64,000 nt of DNA, from positions 3,720,001-3,784,000 of the forward strand of contig NZ_CP013187.1 in the NCBI RefSeq assembly GCF_001444405.1, written 5' to 3'. This stretch comes from Pseudoalteromonas phenolica. Its GTDB lineage: Bacteria; Pseudomonadota; Gammaproteobacteria; Enterobacterales; Alteromonadaceae. Shown in pieces: positions 7,849 through 16,230 of the stretch (its first letter is position 1; each line of letters opens with the position of its first letter). A program made the translations under genes and the position numbers. The notes under the pieces were generated by a model. The model searched no databases. It was given only the letters and a program-made list of their open reading frames with translations, and was not told the origin of the DNA.

Positions 7849-7880
7849 TTTTTGCAAGACAATTTGCAAAAATTTTTCAC
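7849..7880 (+). terminator. AT-rich terminator-like hairpin
   Basis: TTTTTGCAA (7849-7857) pairs with TTGCAAAAA (7864-7872), followed by ATTTTT on the + strand. No + strand gene precedes it, so it would make sense only if a rightward transcript comes from the structured segment at 7.65-7.75 kb. Confidence 0.3.
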
Positions 7881-7964
7881 TATAGTTATTTGTTTGATGT
7901 AAATAATCAGAGAAGATAAAAATAAAAATTTAGAATTTTAAGAGATTTTTAAAGATTTTAACTA

Positions 7965-8183
7965 CTATTTCCAGCCCATTTTCCACACTTTTGGATTCTT
8001 CAGATCGCGCCAATTAATCTCGATTTCGCGTTTCGTCATCACAGCTTCGATGAGGCATTCAATCACGCGACCCTCTTCATCAAATTCGATACTGGTAACC
8101 ATAAAGTGTTTTTCTTTTGATTGCGGGTGAACGGCGGTCCATTTACTGTTCAACAGTTTGCGTGGGGTAAGTGTATGTTGCAT
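7965..8183 (-). CDS. Trp-rich small protein, TIGR02450/DUF2389 family
   Basis: A 72-residue conserved protein of unknown function. The family pattern is clear: PRKLLNSKWTAVHP, KHFMVT, then INWRDLKNP and the C-terminal W-x3-W ending in WKMGWK, with tryptophans spaced along the chain. No signal peptide or membrane segment is visible. It stands alone between the rtcB2 promoter region and a leftward periplasmic-protein gene. Confidence 0.8.
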   Translation of the reverse strand: MQHTLTPRKLLNSKWTAVHPQSKEKHFMVTSIEFDEEGRVIECLIEAVMTKREIEINWRDLKNPKVWKMGWK

Positions 8184-8263
8184 AAGGTTGAGATTAGTTC
8201 TCTTGAATATGAATGTGTTTACGTTTTAAAGCGCCGAAATGATCAACAGTAACTATCAGACTT

Positions 8264-9082
8264 TTAAAACTCAGACATAAGCTTATGCTCTGACGCTTCA
8301 AACTGCTTTTGCAACTTGGCTCTTGCTTGCTCAACTCTAGGATCTTTCAGCGCTTTGCGTAGTGCCTCTTCTATAAATTCATCTGAATCAAGCGTGAGTG
8401 CAAATGCCAAACCTTGGCTTGCAAATCCGGTGTCATCAAATTTATTCAAACGCTGTAGTTCATTCATATCATGACCAAGTGACTTCAACTTACCTGATAC
8501 AGCAAATACAGTACCGACAAAGCGATCGACACGTCCTTTCAATAATGCATGCAATGCTTGAGCAGAGTTGAGGGATTTGTATACATTTTCTTCACCGAAG
8601 TGGTGCCTAATACTCATCATCTTATGTGCATTACGTTCAACAGCGACCTTTAATGGCTGGTCTTCAGGATCAGGCCGTCCTTTAACTTTCCAAATATACT
8701 GTTGCCCGGTATAAACCTGCGTTAACCAGATAAAGTTTGGTACTCGCTGTGGTGTTTTAGAAATAGAGAGAATAAGAATGTTTGGGTGGTAAGCATCCCT
8801 TTCCATGATACGAGCCCATGGCTTACCATTAAATTCAGCTCTGAAGTCTGCATTTTCTTTTGCGACAGCAATTAATAACTTTGCAAACTCAATAATTGGT
8901 CCCTGACCTTTATCTTTTGCATCAATGATTTGAAACGGTGGGTTATGTTCAAATACCACCGATAAGCGAGGACGCTCAGCCAATGCCGAGCAAGCAATTA
9001 AACAGCAACAAAAAAACAGACACAATTTCATTATTTGCTTGCTCACACTTCTCATCCTTTGAGTATAACCAGCAATCATCAT
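8264..9082 (-). CDS. Periplasmic solute-binding-like protein (SBP_bac_3 fold)
   Basis: A 272-residue exported protein. Residues 15-35 form a signal peptide (KLCLFFCCCLIACSALA) and the mature part begins ERPRLSVVFEHNPPFQI, typical of the small transporter-less substrate-binding proteins common in Alteromonadales. LKVAVERNAHKM and ALLKGRVDRFVGTV fit the two lobes of the fold. No transporter genes adjoin it. Several in-frame starts exist (MRSVSK, MKLCLF) and no ribosome-binding site clearly decides; the longest form is given. Ligand unknown. Confidence 0.65.
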   Translation of the reverse strand: MMIAGYTQRMRSVSKQIMKLCLFFCCCLIACSALAERPRLSVVFEHNPPFQIIDAKDKGQGPIIEFAKLLIAVAKENADFRAEFNGKPWARIMERDAYHPNILILSISKTPQRVPNFIWLTQVYTGQQYIWKVKGRPDPEDQPLKVAVERNAHKMMSIRHHFGEENVYKSLNSAQALHALLKGRVDRFVGTVFAVSGKLKSLGHDMNELQRLNKFDDTGFASQGLAFALTLDSDEFIEEALRKALKDPRVEQARAKLQKQFEASEHKLMSEF

Positions 9083-9108
9083 TTTGCTTGTGACGACCGC
9101 CTTGAATG

Positions 9109-10305
9109 TTAAAGGTTAGCAGCAGCTTTAAGCCGAGTTTGTGTATTCATAAGCATGTCATAATAAGGATATGACTTATCAGCAAGCTTCACGGCCTTCT
9201 CTAAAAACTCGAACGCTTTTTTATTATCTTCTTTTTGTTCATACCCATAAGACAACCCCCACCAAGCATCGACAGAGTTAGGGTGCAGCTTAGTATTATG
9301 GGCGAATACTTTAATAGCTTTATCGAAATTGCGCATACCAATTAGCTGATAGCCCAACTGCCTAACTGCATTATCTGGTGGTGTTACCTGCTCACCCCAT
9401 TGCTCGGAGAGCTTTTTATAATATGCATCTATCGAGGCCATGTCGTACGTTAGCTTTTTCAACGGCATTTGTTTGGCCATAAATAGATTATGGTAAGCAT
9501 TAAAAGCGCCTGCCGCAGACGTTAGGTTGTGAGAGACACCATCGAGCGCATCACTCACGTAAGACAATTTGAACGGCTTATTATTTTGAATAAACTGCTG
9601 CAAATCGTCATAACGCTCACGCATAACACCCGCTTCCTCACCAATATTCATATAAAGGTAGGTATCAAGGGTTTTATTTTTCTTTAAAAACTCTTTTGTG
9701 CGATTAACGGCAGCGCCATAGTTCCACCAAACCGCAGGGCTATAAGCTAAATGCGCTTGGAACAGGGTCGGTTTTTCGGTCATCGCATAAAGTGCAAATA
9801 CCCCCGCAGCCGATGCGCCACCAATGACTTTATAATCATGGGTGCGATATTTTTCATCGATAAGTGGGATCAGCTCCTTTTCAAAAAAGTCTAAAAATTT
9901 TTTACCTCCACCCCCTAACCCAACTGGACCTTGCGGCTCTTCATTTACGGTTGGATATAAATCTCTCAATCGCTCGGTATTTTCAATTGCCACTATGATG
10001 GCTTCTGGAGCGGCATTGTCGTTTTGTAAACGCTCAAGCACTGAGGTGATCAATGGCAGGTTACCCGCCCCATCTAAACGGTAAATGACCGGATAGACTT
10101 TATCAGGCTCAGCTTTATAACTCTTTGGTAGTTGAACAACGACTGTGCGTTCTTCGTTTAAAATTTTCGATTTAAATACATGAATAAACTGAGTGTAATC
10201 AGCTCGTTCTTCGGTTGCTGAAGTTTGAGAAAGCGCCAGCGGAGAAACGACAATTGAAGACAAAGCTAAACTAAGAGAAAGCGCCAAAGGTTTAAGTAAA
10301 TGCAC
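9109..10305 (-). CDS. Secreted esterase-D-like hydrolase with C-terminal TPR
   Basis: 398 residues with an N-terminal signal peptide ending near ALS-Q. Residues ~40-270 are an alpha/beta hydrolase of the esterase D/enterobactin-esterase group (PF00756): YPVIYRLDGAG, FLDFFEKELIPLIDEKY, then the nucleophile region IGGASAAGVFALYA. The usual G-x-S-x-G is here G-A-S-A-A, with the nucleophile Ser kept. GVSHNL supplies the likely catalytic His. The C-terminal ~100 residues contain TPR-like helices. It lies 27 nt upstream of the binding-protein gene, so they may be co-transcribed. Substrate unknown. Confidence 0.75.
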   Translation of the reverse strand: MHLLKPLALSLSLALSSIVVSPLALSQTSATEERADYTQFIHVFKSKILNEERTVVVQLPKSYKAEPDKVYPVIYRLDGAGNLPLITSVLERLQNDNAAPEAIIVAIENTERLRDLYPTVNEEPQGPVGLGGGGKKFLDFFEKELIPLIDEKYRTHDYKVIGGASAAGVFALYAMTEKPTLFQAHLAYSPAVWWNYGAAVNRTKEFLKKNKTLDTYLYMNIGEEAGVMRERYDDLQQFIQNNKPFKLSYVSDALDGVSHNLTSAAGAFNAYHNLFMAKQMPLKKLTYDMASIDAYYKKLSEQWGEQVTPPDNAVRQLGYQLIGMRNFDKAIKVFAHNTKLHPNSVDAWWGLSYGYEQKEDNKKAFEFLEKAVKLADKSYPYYDMLMNTQTRLKAAANL

Positions 10306-10426
10306 GACAAATCCTTTAAAAATAAAGTGGTTACTCGTTCAACATATCAACACATCAGGTACAAAAGAAAGTAAAAAGTAACCATTTCATAAAAATAACC
10401 GAAATAATTTTAGGTAAAAACCAAAC

Positions 10427-10463
10427 AAAAAGCGGCCTGAATAACACTATCCACACCGCTTTT
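10427..10463 (-). terminator. Terminator of the ABC exporter gene
   Basis: AAAAAGCGG (10427-10435) and CCGCTTTT (10456-10463) form a stem that on the minus strand ends in a T run, 28 nt after the exporter stop codon. Confidence 0.6.
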
Positions 10464-10490
10464 CACATCTAAATTAACCTGTATATGAAC

Positions 10491-12152
10491 TTAAGCTGCA
10501 GATTTAACAATCTCGCCCTCTGCAATATGTACATGATCGTCGTCTTGTTGTAAAAAAGCACTGTTATGACTGATCATAATGACACGTCGTTCCTTTGCGA
10601 TAGCTCTGATCAAAGTCATCATTTCTGTACTATTGTGTTTGTCTAAGGCCGATGTTGGTTCATCCATCAATAACACTTTGGCATTGCGCAATAGCGCACG
10701 GGCGATAGCAAATCGCTGCTTTTCACCTCCAGAGAAAATCTGCGCACGCTCACTCACGGCCTGCTCGAGATCTTTACCAATCTTTTCATACCATTGCGAC
10801 AACCCCACTTGCTCAAGCGCTTGTTCAATTGCATCATCACTCGGTTGCTCAGACAAACCTAATAGCAGGTTTTCTTTAATACTAGTATTTAATAATTTCG
10901 GCTCTTGATCGACCCACGCAATTGCTTGTCTCAAAGAATATAAATCAACGTCATCTAAACGTTTGCCATCAATGAATATCGCTGACTTTGTATCATCATA
11001 AAAACCAAGTAATTGCGACATCAAGGTGCTTTTTCCTGAGCCACTTTCACCGGTTACTATTGATAAACCTGGCCCATCAAATTGATAGCTAACATTATTT
11101 AGAATCACTTTCTCATCGCGCTCAAAATTCAGTGCTTGTATTTGAATTTCACTCGCATTGACGACGCTTTCACCTTGCTGAAGCTGCTCCTGTGCTAACT
11201 GTTCGATGTCTTGCAATCGAGTTGCCGTACCCGCAGCTTTGAATAAATTACTGAAGAATGCACCCAGTGCCACAAGCGGAAAAGTTAAACCAAATAAGTA
11301 CATTAAAAATGCGGTAACTGTGCCTAAAGTCATGCTACCTTGCTGCATCCAATAGCTCGAAAAGCCTAAAATCGCGACCATACTCATCATCAGCACCAAG
11401 TTAATGGTCGGGCTGATCATCGCCATGATTTTAGCCCCTCGAACTTCGTGCTCCATGCAGGTTTCTAGTAATGCTTTTGATTCTTGATGCAAAGGGCTTT
11501 GCGCATTATGAGATTTGATCAGAGTGTGATGGCGCATCCACTCAGTTAACGTACTCAGGAGCTTTGCTTGAGCAGCTTGAATGGCTTTACCAATACCACT
11601 CATCATCAGAGATAAAGGCAAAATAATTAAAAAGCCGACTAACACACACGCCAATAAAACCAGAGTTAAACGCCAGTCGAGATAGAACATCATAGCGACA
11701 ACCGCCACAAGTGATACAGCACCCGCAAATAAACTAATAAAATCAGTCGCCAGCACCGTTTTAACTTCTAAGGTATCGTTAACAACGCGTGTTGCGTATT
11801 CAGCACTGTGTTTATCTGACGCTGCTTCAACTTTACTAAACAATAACTTACCAATAAGGCTATAGCGTAAGCTGGTGCATATACGTTCACCTGTTTTGGC
11901 GCCATACCAAGTCAAAATCCCTTCAAACACGGCACTAATTAGCACAATGCTCAGAAGTGTCATTAATACCGACATCGCAACGCCATCGACTGAAATAGAG
12001 TCGACTAAGTTTTTCGAAAACCATGGGATCAATAACTCGAGCACCGTTGTAACGACAACCAACACTGACAACACTGTAAATTGCATCTTGCTTGGCCTAT
12101 GCGGCTTTAAAATCTGCCATAAGTTTTTTAACTCCCCACCACTTTGACTCAT
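10491..12152 (-). CDS. ABC exporter, fused membrane and ATPase domains (half-transporter)
   Basis: 553 residues: an N-terminal six-helix type I exporter membrane domain (~20-310) and a C-terminal nucleotide-binding domain with Walker A GESGSGKST, signature FSGGEKQR, Walker B VLLMDEPTSALD and the switch His in MISHN. It should act as a homodimer exporting a lipid, peptide or drug. It is divergent from a TetR regulator, and a perfect 14-bp palindrome lies just before its start, suggesting drug- or metabolite-induced expression. Substrate cannot be told from sequence. Confidence 0.88.
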   Translation of the reverse strand: MSQSGGELKNLWQILKPHRPSKMQFTVLSVLVVVTTVLELLIPWFSKNLVDSISVDGVAMSVLMTLLSIVLISAVFEGILTWYGAKTGERICTSLRYSLIGKLLFSKVEAASDKHSAEYATRVVNDTLEVKTVLATDFISLFAGAVSLVAVVAMMFYLDWRLTLVLLACVLVGFLIILPLSLMMSGIGKAIQAAQAKLLSTLTEWMRHHTLIKSHNAQSPLHQESKALLETCMEHEVRGAKIMAMISPTINLVLMMSMVAILGFSSYWMQQGSMTLGTVTAFLMYLFGLTFPLVALGAFFSNLFKAAGTATRLQDIEQLAQEQLQQGESVVNASEIQIQALNFERDEKVILNNVSYQFDGPGLSIVTGESGSGKSTLMSQLLGFYDDTKSAIFIDGKRLDDVDLYSLRQAIAWVDQEPKLLNTSIKENLLLGLSEQPSDDAIEQALEQVGLSQWYEKIGKDLEQAVSERAQIFSGGEKQRFAIARALLRNAKVLLMDEPTSALDKHNSTEMMTLIRAIAKERRVIMISHNSAFLQQDDDHVHIAEGEIVKSAA

Positions 12153-12191
12153 TACTTCTCTCCTGAAACAAAATCACGGTCAAAATATAAT

Positions 12192-12205
12192 TGACCAATT
12201 GGTCA
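12192..12205. promoter_or_regulatory. Probable TetR operator, perfect palindrome
   Basis: TGACCAATTGGTCA is a perfect 14-bp palindrome in the exporter/tetR intergenic region, 40 nt from the exporter start and 70 nt from the regulator start. The TGACC-N4-GGTCA form is typical of TetR-family operators. Confidence 0.7.
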
Positions 12206-12275
12206 TTTTCAAGTGACTAATTGTTATATTTTTAATCATGTGTGAGAATACGGTGAGTTCTTTGAGGAAATTACA

Positions 12276-13151
12276 GTGTCAAAACGCGATTTAATTTTAT
12301 CGACAGCTAAAACCTTATTTATTGAAAATGGTTTTAGAGCAACCACCATTGCCAAGATTGCAGAGCATGCAAATATTGCGAAAGGCTCTATTTATTCTTA
12401 CTTTTCAAGCAAAAACGATATTGTTAAAGCATTATTGCTGCAAACAGACGAAACGCGTCAAAACATCATAGATGCGTTACTCAACTCGACACATAAAGAC
12501 AATGACAACCTGATCAAGCGCTATATTGAACTAGAGCTAGGGGAAGTCGTAAAAGAACGCGATTTTTTAAAAGCGATTTTAAACAGCGATGAAATGACGC
12601 TAAATGAAGAGCTCATTGACATGCTGCAGCAATTACGTGTGAACTATCACATGACGCAGCAAAAAATTATTTTGCAAAGCTTTGGCCAACCCATTGAGCC
12701 GCATTTGCTTGATGTAACAACCATGTTGAATGCGTTATTACAAGAATACACCATCTTTTTAGCACTCGACGAAGCCAAGTTTTCACTAGACCATTGTGCA
12801 AAATACATTCAATTTAATATCAAAAGCATCGCCAATAATCTAATTGACCAGTCGGTCACTCCTTTTTTGACTAAAGAGAACTTTCCGATGCCATTGCCAT
12901 CGCATAGTAAGTTTATGCAGCAACAGGCAATTAAAGATTTGCTCGAAGAGATCAAACAGTTTGCACAAAGCCAAGACAATGCAATTGAGGAAGAAATTTA
13001 CAACACGCTCGGTTTATTAGAGCAAGAACTAGATCAAAGCTCAGCAAACAAAACTCTACAACGCGCACTCCTTGCAAACCTACGCCAGTTTAATGCACTC
13101 AATAAACAACTTGATGCACTCGCGCCATTGCTTGACCTACAACTTGGTTAA
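12276..13151 (+). CDS. TetR-family transcriptional regulator
   Basis: 291 residues starting at GTG, preceded by GAGG at about 9 nt. The N-terminal HTH is clear: ILSTAKTLFIENGFRATTIAKIAEHANIAKGSIYSYFSSKNDIVKALL. The ligand-binding part is longer than usual (TetR proteins are ~200 residues) with an extra helical C-terminal region rich in Gln and Leu from ~200. It is divergent from the ABC exporter and probably represses it and itself through the intergenic palindrome. Confidence 0.88.
   Translation: MSKRDLILSTAKTLFIENGFRATTIAKIAEHANIAKGSIYSYFSSKNDIVKALLLQTDETRQNIIDALLNSTHKDNDNLIKRYIELELGEVVKERDFLKAILNSDEMTLNEELIDMLQQLRVNYHMTQQKIILQSFGQPIEPHLLDVTTMLNALLQEYTIFLALDEAKFSLDHCAKYIQFNIKSIANNLIDQSVTPFLTKENFPMPLPSHSKFMQQQAIKDLLEEIKQFAQSQDNAIEEEIYNTLGLLEQELDQSSANKTLQRALLANLRQFNALNKQLDALAPLLDLQLG
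12845..12858. promoter_or_regulatory. Second operator-like site inside the tetR gene
   Basis: TGACCAGTCGGTCA keeps both half-sites of the intergenic palindrome (TGACC-N4-GGTCA). It lies 653 bp away, within the tetR coding region. It could be an auxiliary site for DNA looping or chance. Confidence 0.3.
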
Positions 13152-13178
13152 GCAAGCAAAACTCATAAAAAGTGCCTG

Positions 13179-13204
13179 AGTTAGCTGCTTACTTGCAGCT
13201 AACT
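13179..13204. terminator. Hairpin between convergent tetR and dksA-like genes
   Basis: AGTTAGCTGC (13179-13188) pairs perfectly with GCAGCTAACT (13195-13204) across a 6-nt loop. No long T tract follows. Its place between two converging genes supports a bidirectional terminator. Confidence 0.5.
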
Positions 13205-13235
13205 TCGTACACTTACTCGCGAGTATTTTGATAAT

Positions 13236-13667
13236 TTAATCTTTTTGTAAGTGCTCTTTCATTTCCATCACTGATTTAACATCAATGCTGTACTCAGCAG
13301 TCGGTCTCGCCAATAAACGAGGAATGCCAATTGGCTCACCCGATTCTAGGCAAAAACCATAAGTTTCATGACGAATACGCTCAAGCGACTGTTGGATCTT
13401 AGGCAACAAGCGCTGCTCACGCTCGACAATACGAATTAATAAACTAGATTGCTCTTCCCAAGCCGCTTTATCTAACGGATCTGTAGTATCAGGTTTATTC
13501 AGCATTTGCTCTTTCGCTTCTCGAATACGCTCACGCGTCGTATCGTGAAGCTCTACTAACTTCAGTCTAAAAAACGCCAGCTGCTCGTCATTCATATACT
13601 CCTCTTCTGGCGCATTAATAATTTTTTGTTCCATCTCAGCAAGAGACTCTGCACTCATTGTTTCCAT
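13236..13667 (-). CDS. DksA/TraR-like protein lacking most zinc cysteines
   Basis: About 143 residues with DksA architecture: a long coiled coil whose tip retains the DxxDxA motif (DPLDKAAWEEQ), then a globular end TYGFCLESGEPIGIPRLLARPTAEYSIDVK. In E. coli DksA this end has four zinc Cys; here only the first remains, the others being Ser, Ser and Val. Zinc-independent paralogues such as Pseudomonas DksA2 are known. It probably binds the RNA polymerase secondary channel with ppGpp. Start is uncertain: ATG at 13667 or 13655, or a GTG at 13679. Confidence 0.8.
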   Translation of the reverse strand: METMSAESLAEMEQKIINAPEEEYMNDEQLAFFRLKLVELHDTTRERIREAKEQMLNKPDTTDPLDKAAWEEQSSLLIRIVEREQRLLPKIQQSLERIRHETYGFCLESGEPIGIPRLLARPTAEYSIDVKSVMEMKEHLQKD

Positions 13668-13931
13668 AAACTTCACCACGACTGTTAAATCAACACAACA
13701 ACTTGAAATTGTTATAACATAACAAATGTAGCAGATTTTAGTTTTTGAGATATAAATTCAACGCTAATATTCAAAAATTGAGAGAAAATAGTACTCAGAT
13801 GACTTAGGTTGTAATTCCCAACTACAAACAAGCTATTCAAACCTCAACAGCAACTTTGAATGTCCACCAAAAACCGGAGACATTAAAAAATAACACGACA
13901 TATTAGTTATCCGATGCAGACCCTTGAACCC

Positions 13932-14378
13932 TTAACGCATTAACTCAGCAATAATGCCCGGTTCAGAAATTCCGGCCTCTTTCATGGCTTCTTGTAGCCC
14001 TTTAATGGCATCGTGACGCGCAAACTCGAGGCTATTAATCTGGTTCTGATGCATATCTAGCACGTCTCGTTTTGTGTCATCATCTGGGTAACTGGCTTCT
14101 TTTGCCTCAGCCAACGCCTCTTCAGCAGCTTCGATCATTTCTATGAGCCGCTCAATGGCTTTTATCATTTCTTTAATGTGTGGCGGGAGCTTATCTTTAG
14201 GATCTTCCGATTCTTCTTGCAGTTTTTTTTGACCTTCCATTGAAATATGAATCGACTCATCTTGGCTATCTGCTGCCTCTTCCGTTTTTTCAGCTCGTTC
14301 AGTTTGAACGCCCTCGTCCTTTGCACTGGTTGGCGCATTTAGATGAATTGGCATTGCGCTGCCATTGCCGATACGCAT
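13932..14378 (-). CDS. Acidic helical protein of unknown function
   Basis: 148 residues, very rich in Glu, Lys and Ala, with no signal peptide. The N-terminal third is low complexity (DEGVQTERAEKTEEAAD), followed by ESIHISMEGQKKL and a long predicted coiled coil around residues 65-100 (IKAIERLIEMIEAAEEALAE), then a second helical block. I do not recognise the family and see no partner gene; neighbours on both sides are unrelated. Confidence 0.6.
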   Translation of the reverse strand: MRIGNGSAMPIHLNAPTSAKDEGVQTERAEKTEEAADSQDESIHISMEGQKKLQEESEDPKDKLPPHIKEMIKAIERLIEMIEAAEEALAEAKEASYPDDDTKRDVLDMHQNQINSLEFARHDAIKGLQEAMKEAGISEPGIIAELMR

Positions 14379-14648
14379 GGGTTTTCCTTAATCAGAGAGA
14401 GTTGTTTCTATTTATCGGCCGCGCAGACGATTTCATAAACCAAACAGTGCTTTCATGTAAGCATTTTTAAACCAGCAACATAACCACAAAAAAAGCTTCA
14501 TAAAAAAGGCACTTTCACGCAATTAAACCGACATTCTTTAACACTACTTTAGCGCTGAAGTTTTTGCTCTATTTGAGTATTCACTTTAGCAATTGGACTG
14601 TGCTGACGTCAGGGAGGGCTTAAACAACCGAAATTGTCGGAGAACAAA

Positions 14649-15647
14649 ATGAAATTACTGCGTGTCTTTGTGTGTGTTTTAGCTTTACTCAGCGCACACA
14701 GCAAAGCCGATACACTTAAAGTGATGGCTTATAATATTATGCAATTAAACGTGCAAGATTGGGATCAAGCAAATCGTGCACAGCGCTTACCAAACGTCAT
14801 ATCTCAATTAAGTGACAGTCCTGATGTTATTCTTATCAGTGAAGCCTTTAGCAGCCAATCAGAAGCTGCATTAGCACAACTCGCTCAACTTTATCCTTAT
14901 CAAACTCCCAATGTTGGCGAAGACTGTAGTGGTGCTGGCTGGCAAAGCTTAACGGGTAACTGCTCGAATAGCCCCTTTGTGATCCGCGGTGGGGTGGTGA
15001 TTTTATCTAAGTACCCCATCATTACGCAAAGAGCTCATGTGTTTAATCACAGCCTGACTGATAGTTGGGATTATTTAGCAAACAAAGGTTTCGCTTATGT
15101 TGAAATAGAAAAACATGGCAAACGTTACCACCTTATTGGTACACATTTACAAGCAACGCATGATGGCGACACAGAAGCTGAACATATTGTGAGAATGGGT
15201 CAATTACAAGAGATACAAGACTTCATTCAAAGCGAGCAAATTCCCACTTCTGAGCCGGTCATTATCGGTGGCGATATGAACGTAGAGTGGAGCAAGCAAT
15301 CTGAAATTACAGATATGCTCGAAGTGGTTCGCAGCCGTCTAATTTTCAACACACCTGAAGTTGGCTCTTTCTCTGCAAAACACAACTGGTTTACCAAAGC
15401 TAACGCCTACTATTTCGACTACAGCTTAGAGTATAACGACACGCTCGATTATGTACTTTGGCATACAGAGCATAAGCAGCCGACCAATGCCCCAGAAATG
15501 TTAGTACGTTACCCAAAAGCAGAGCGTGACTTTTACTGGCGTTACCTACGCGGAAATTGGAACTTACCCTCTGGCCGTTTTTATCATGATGGATACTATA
15601 ACGAGCTGTCTGATCACTACCCAGTGCAAGTTAACTTTGAATTTTAA
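14649..15647 (+). CDS. Secreted sphingomyelinase C (neutral SMase-like)
   Basis: 332 residues, start chosen at ATG 14649 after GGAG; a signal peptide ends near SKA-D. The mature part closely follows bacterial sphingomyelinase C of the endonuclease/exonuclease/phosphatase fold: ISEAF (metal Glu), GGVVILSKYPI, NKGFAYVEI, IGTHLQATHDGD, EIQDFI, IIGGDMNV, and the C-terminal catalytic SDHYPV. The enzyme hydrolyses sphingomyelin to ceramide and phosphocholine and is often haemolytic. A strong terminator follows. It is a single-gene unit, presumably exported by Sec and then by type II secretion or left periplasmic. Confidence 0.88.
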   Translation: MKLLRVFVCVLALLSAHSKADTLKVMAYNIMQLNVQDWDQANRAQRLPNVISQLSDSPDVILISEAFSSQSEAALAQLAQLYPYQTPNVGEDCSGAGWQSLTGNCSNSPFVIRGGVVILSKYPIITQRAHVFNHSLTDSWDYLANKGFAYVEIEKHGKRYHLIGTHLQATHDGDTEAEHIVRMGQLQEIQDFIQSEQIPTSEPVIIGGDMNVEWSKQSEITDMLEVVRSRLIFNTPEVGSFSAKHNWFTKANAYYFDYSLEYNDTLDYVLWHTEHKQPTNAPEMLVRYPKAERDFYWRYLRGNWNLPSGRFYHDGYYNELSDHYPVQVNFEF

Positions 15648-15651
15648 TAAT

Positions 15652-15681
15652 AAAAGGAAGCCCTAAATGGCTTCCTTTTTT
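15652..15681 (+). terminator. Rho-independent terminator of the sphingomyelinase gene
   Basis: AAAAGGAAGCC pairs with GGCTTCCTTTT across a 6-nt loop and is followed by T residues, 5 nt after the stop codon. Confidence 0.9.
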
Positions 15682-15752
15682 GTTCGCTTTTAATGCTGTT
15701 AGCATCTTGGGAAGTGATAAGACATATCATTCTTGAGCTTATCTACTCTCTT

Positions 15753-16154
15753 TTATTTAAGTTTATTCGCAACACGCATTAATTTTTGAAATTTAGGACA
15801 CTGTAAATGATGCTCTGCAGGGCATTCTGCAACATGCAGCAAGCTATCTCGTGTGGCTTTTAAACGTGTAATTTGCTCATCTACCTCTTGTGCTTTGAGT
15901 CGCAGTTTTGCCCTATTTATTTCTAGCTGTGATTTCTCGCCAAACATGCCTGCTATTTCATCTAATGATAAATTAGCCAAGCGACCCAGTGAGATCAAAG
16001 TTAACTTTTCTAAAACTGCACCATCAAATTGGCGACGCAAACCCTTGCGTGCAACGGCTTTTATCAGCCCTCTTTGTTCATAGTATCTAAGTGTTGCAGC
16101 ACTGAACCCTGACAATTTTGCAACCTCACCAATATCCAATGTTTTCTCTTTCAT
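15753..16154 (-). CDS. MerR-family regulator
   Basis: 133 residues. The N-terminal winged HTH is typical (IGEVAKLSGFSAATLRYYEQRGLI...RRQF), followed by the dimerisation coiled coil. The C-terminal tail holds two Cys and several His (CPAEHHLQC), which might bind metal or thiol ligands. It is divergent from a DUF2938 membrane-protein gene, with a perfect 20-bp palindrome in the spacer, the standard layout for MerR activation from an over-long promoter spacer. Confidence 0.88.
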   Translation of the reverse strand: MKEKTLDIGEVAKLSGFSAATLRYYEQRGLIKAVARKGLRRQFDGAVLEKLTLISLGRLANLSLDEIAGMFGEKSQLEINRAKLRLKAQEVDEQITRLKATRDSLLHVAECPAEHHLQCPKFQKLMRVANKLK

Positions 16155-16164
16155 TGTGGCCTTG

Positions 16165-16184
16165 ACTTAAAGTTAACTTTAAGT
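16165..16184. promoter_or_regulatory. MerR operator in an elongated promoter spacer
   Basis: ACTTAAAGTTAACTTTAAGT is a perfect 20-bp palindrome. TTGACT (16163-16168) could be a -35 element with a weak -10 (TGCTAT, 16189-16194) 20 bp away toward the DUF2938 gene, as in MerR-controlled promoters. Confidence 0.75.
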
Positions 16185-16230
16185 GGCATGCTATGAAAGT
16201 AAGATTAATTTTTCAACAGAGACACACTAT

